From: Allacma fusca
Taxonomy: Eukaryota > Arthropoda > Collembola > Symphypleona > Sminthuridae
Length of the DNA: 64,000 bases
NCBI GenBank assembly: GCA_947179485.1
Contig: OX359249.1
Location: 38,674,250 to 38,738,249 of the forward strand
Direction of reading: 5' to 3'
Positions 61,247-64,000 of this stretch are shown one piece after another. The translations under genes and the position numbers were made by a program. The notes below the pieces were generated by a model that worked only from the letters and a program-made list of their open reading frames with translations, ran no database searches and was not told the DNA's origin. Positions within the stretch are counted from its first letter, which is position 1, and the number at the start of each line of letters is the position of its first letter.

Positions 61247-61417
61247 TTATAATAAAGAATGAGTTCCATTGAAACAAATTAGCAATAAAAAATGCTTTTT
61301 TCCTACTGTAACCTAACATACAGAGTACGTGAATGGCGAGAAATCCTGTACTTTCAATTTTCCCGCCATGATTTTTACTAATATTTTTAGAATTTTTCCT
61401 GCAGAGCAATTAAACTA
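61247..61417. repeat. 171-bp dispersed or terminal repeat, right copy
   Basis: This is the partner of 51703-51873, same orientation, with a few substitutions. Similarity stops abruptly at both ends. Beyond it the sequence differs from what follows the left copy. Confidence 0.75.
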
Positions 61418-63540
61418 CTTGTAAATTAGCTTGTAGCTAGTACCAGTACTGAGTTGGTACACCCGGGTTAAAAGGTTAATGCAATTTTTCAAAATCAAGA
61501 TGATTTCTAAATTCAGTTGATTTGAGAATTTGAATCGTAGTCAGCATGAGTATGATAAAATTTCACGAGTATATAAACGTGATCACAGGATAACACTAGA
61601 CCTAGACTATGAGGGTAAGGTTAATTTGGTGTACGTGAAAAACAATTGAAATTCTGGGTGGAAAATAATCAGATACGCTCTTATTCCACTAAATATTTTT
61701 TTCAAAACAGCTATTGGAGAGCTAGAAATAAACCCGACTCGTTATTTACTTAGGAGTTATTGAGGTTCTCAAAATCAAACATGACTCCGAAACTTTAGTG
61801 TTACAGAAATTTTGGGGTCTGTTCACCTTAATCGGTAAAACTGGCATGAATGTAAAAATTCAAACGAAGGAAAATAGTCCTCGGGTATGTAGCCCAGATA
61901 AATTATTGCTGAAAAAACAGGAGAACTAGCTATCAGCTAGTATGTACTTTGTAGCACTTTCAATAGGGTAGGCAAAGATAGATGATAATATATGGTAATT
62001 TAATAATACAAAAATAGGGTTGATCCGAAAAGGGTTAGAGTTAACAAGTGGAAAACCCAGCAGAGTTAACTCTCTGGCAACAAAGATAGTTAATAGGTAT
62101 AGGTTAGGTACTCAAGTATTGAAAAAGGATAAATGCTCCATATGACAATAATGAGCTTTTAGTCTTAATCAATCGAATACTTTTACTCCAATAGTGACTG
62201 AGAAAGTTATTATCAGTATTTATTTTCAATAATAATAATAATTTACAGTACAAATAATGGTCTGTATGTAAGTAACTAGGAAAAGCGTAATGCACACCGA
62301 TACAGGTAAGTACTTAAAAAATGGTCAGAATCGGAGAGGTACGAAGAGAGTCGAGCCACATTAGACAGGTCAACGAGTAATGCGAGTCCGTTCTTGTGAA
62401 CCTTACAATTTTATACAGTATTTATATTGTACATTATTAGTTTCCTAAAAAGAGCAAACAGAGCATTTCTTCACATTTACTATACGCTAATAAATATTAA
62501 AACGGACCCTCAGTCCAGAATGCAAGCAATTCAAATTAGTAAAATTTCAGTTTTCTTCCTTACTTTCCGACTCCAAAATTTGTACATTCTATGTTTAGTA
62601 TGGTACATACATATGAAGTGTCAACTCACACATTGTCTCCCAATCATTCCTTAAATTACGTAAATATCGGACAATCTATTTTACATACATTACCTTTTTA
62701 TTGTAATTTTTATTTCTACTCCTTTCCAGGCGTTATTACACCCTTCTTGTAGTCTTTGCCGTCAAAGACAATACTCTAGTAACAATTATCTACTATGACA
62801 TTTTATAGTATTATTATTATTATTATACATCATTGATCAATCACTTAGTCGGGGCAATCTTCAATGTAGTGACGGATATTCTGATTGCGACCGGCAAACA
62901 GGCACTTCTTACAATTCATGGGACGCGCTGCTTTGCGCTTAGTTTTTTAAGGGAAATGGGGGACACTTGCACGCGTGATATTATTGTTCGTCTGCTTTCT
63001 CTGCACCCCTCTTTGGGTCGGCAATACCTGTAGGTGATCTTCGGGTCAGGTTTAGGAGAAGCCAAACGCTGAACGGAGTCGACTACACTAACAGAGGTAC
63101 GCTGATTATAATATTATTTGTGATTTGAGTAACGTATTAGGGAATGCTTTCGGCATATGGTTTGATATAGTCATATGCCTTACGTCGTACACTTCTTACT
63201 GGGGACTACACAATAGGCTTTATCGCGACATTGGTACAAATGTACTTAGCCGCGGCGTAAATAAATTCAAAAGCATTCTCAGGCATGTTCACGACTTCAG
63301 TAAAAGTGACAGGAAGCTTTGGGGTCTCTTTGAGGACATAAGGCTTCTTCTTAGGTCTCAAATTCAGATTGAGTAACAACCGGGTCCGTACTTCCATTTC
63401 ATCATCTATCTTATAATATCGGGGATATTTAATAGGATTTGATAGGATTTTATTTTCGGGGAGCCTCTGTTTAGCCAATGTAATTGTGAAATTTGGCAGA
63501 CTATCTGGTATAATAAACCAACTCTGTTTTACGCATGTTT
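61418..63540. other. AT-rich DNA without a supported gene
   Basis: No splice-linked coding series is seen. On the minus strand, 63206-63478 is open (basic, with a Pro/Lys stretch). Around 62846-63050 the minus strand shows a Cys/His cluster (NCKKCLFAGR...H...C) in a broken frame. Both could be relics of a transposase or gag, but I cannot name a family. Confidence 0.35.
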
Positions 63541-63975
63541 TGCAGTTGTGGACACTTTATACAAAGTCAAGAAGAACCCGAATTCGAGAAAAGCAGACAA
63601 GAAGGAGTCAGCGATGATGAAGGTTCAAATTCGGAAAATGACATTTTCATGAATGGATCTAATTGAAAATAATATGAGACAAAGAAAAGTAACCGACGCA
63701 GACTCACCGGAATTGATTATTGAAGAGAACGCGAGTGTTCAGAAGCAAACTGGTACTGGACAAAACGAAGATTCTTCAAGTGAATCTGATGTTATGAATC
63801 CGAAACAACGGATACAATCCAGAATTCGGGTGATTTTGAAATAGCAGAAGCGTTAGCAAAAGGTGCTATTGAAAAAATTCGGTTATTTAGGAAACCTCCA
63901 CTTAGGAACAGTGTCCTGCAGAAATCGATTGTCAAAGGTAAAGTAGAAATGAAAAAGAAAAGCGGATATGAATGA
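63541..63975 (+). pseudogene. Degenerate acidic-then-basic reading frame cluster, unidentified
   Basis: Three plus-strand frames follow one another with small overlaps. The first is an acidic segment (VSDDEGSNSEND) ending near 63665. The second is 63653-63844, acidic and Ser-rich with a basic end (SSSESDVMNPKQ). The third, from about 63828 to TGA at 63973-63975, includes EALAKGAIEKIRLFRKPPLR and a Lys-rich end. The succession looks like one decayed gene or transposon N-terminus with frameshifts. Confidence 0.3.
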
Positions 63976-64000
63976 AATTAAAAGGAAGATTGAATCTTCT

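Overview
The window is eukaryotic nuclear DNA, most likely from an arthropod (a crustacean or chelicerate is as plausible as an insect). The evidence is GT-AG introns up to 9.4 kb, a gene family typical of arthropods (a secreted CUB-like protein with an N-terminal Cys/Gly-rich module), many (GA)n/(CT)n microsatellites, and Ty3/Gypsy-like, non-LTR and mariner-like mobile elements. I saw no prokaryotic operons, CRISPR arrays, rRNA or tRNA genes. Most of the open frames of 60-120 codons look like chance.

Layout. (1) 1224-21166, minus strand: the N-terminal part of a TMTC1-like ER O-mannosyltransferase gene, as 11 exons whose phases all fit. The remaining TPR exons lie beyond the left edge. (2) 21167-43024: mainly non-coding DNA. 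It holds a 526-bp inverted-repeat element (22993-23518), microsatellites, and one copy of a 1.4-kb duplicated segment (37249-38649) that carries candidate terminal exons. (3) 43025-48918, minus strand: a complete 10-exon gene for a predicted secreted CUB-like protein of 733 residues. A very large exon inserts a Lys/Pro-rich and poly-Gly region in front of the last CUB strand. (4) 49938-51313: the second copy of the 1.4-kb segment, in the same orientation. (5) About 51703-61417: a repeat cluster with a decayed Ty3/Gypsy-like retrotransposon. A 5'-truncated non-LTR retrotransposon is nested in it, bounded by a 16-bp target-site duplication. (6) 61418-64000: AT-rich DNA ending in a degenerate acidic/basic reading-frame cluster of unknown identity.

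The two host genes are both read leftward and show no sign of working together: one product acts in the ER membrane and the other is predicted to be secreted. Exon joints were inferred by hand from splice signals, reading-frame phase and remembered family motifs. I could not run any search or RNA comparison.
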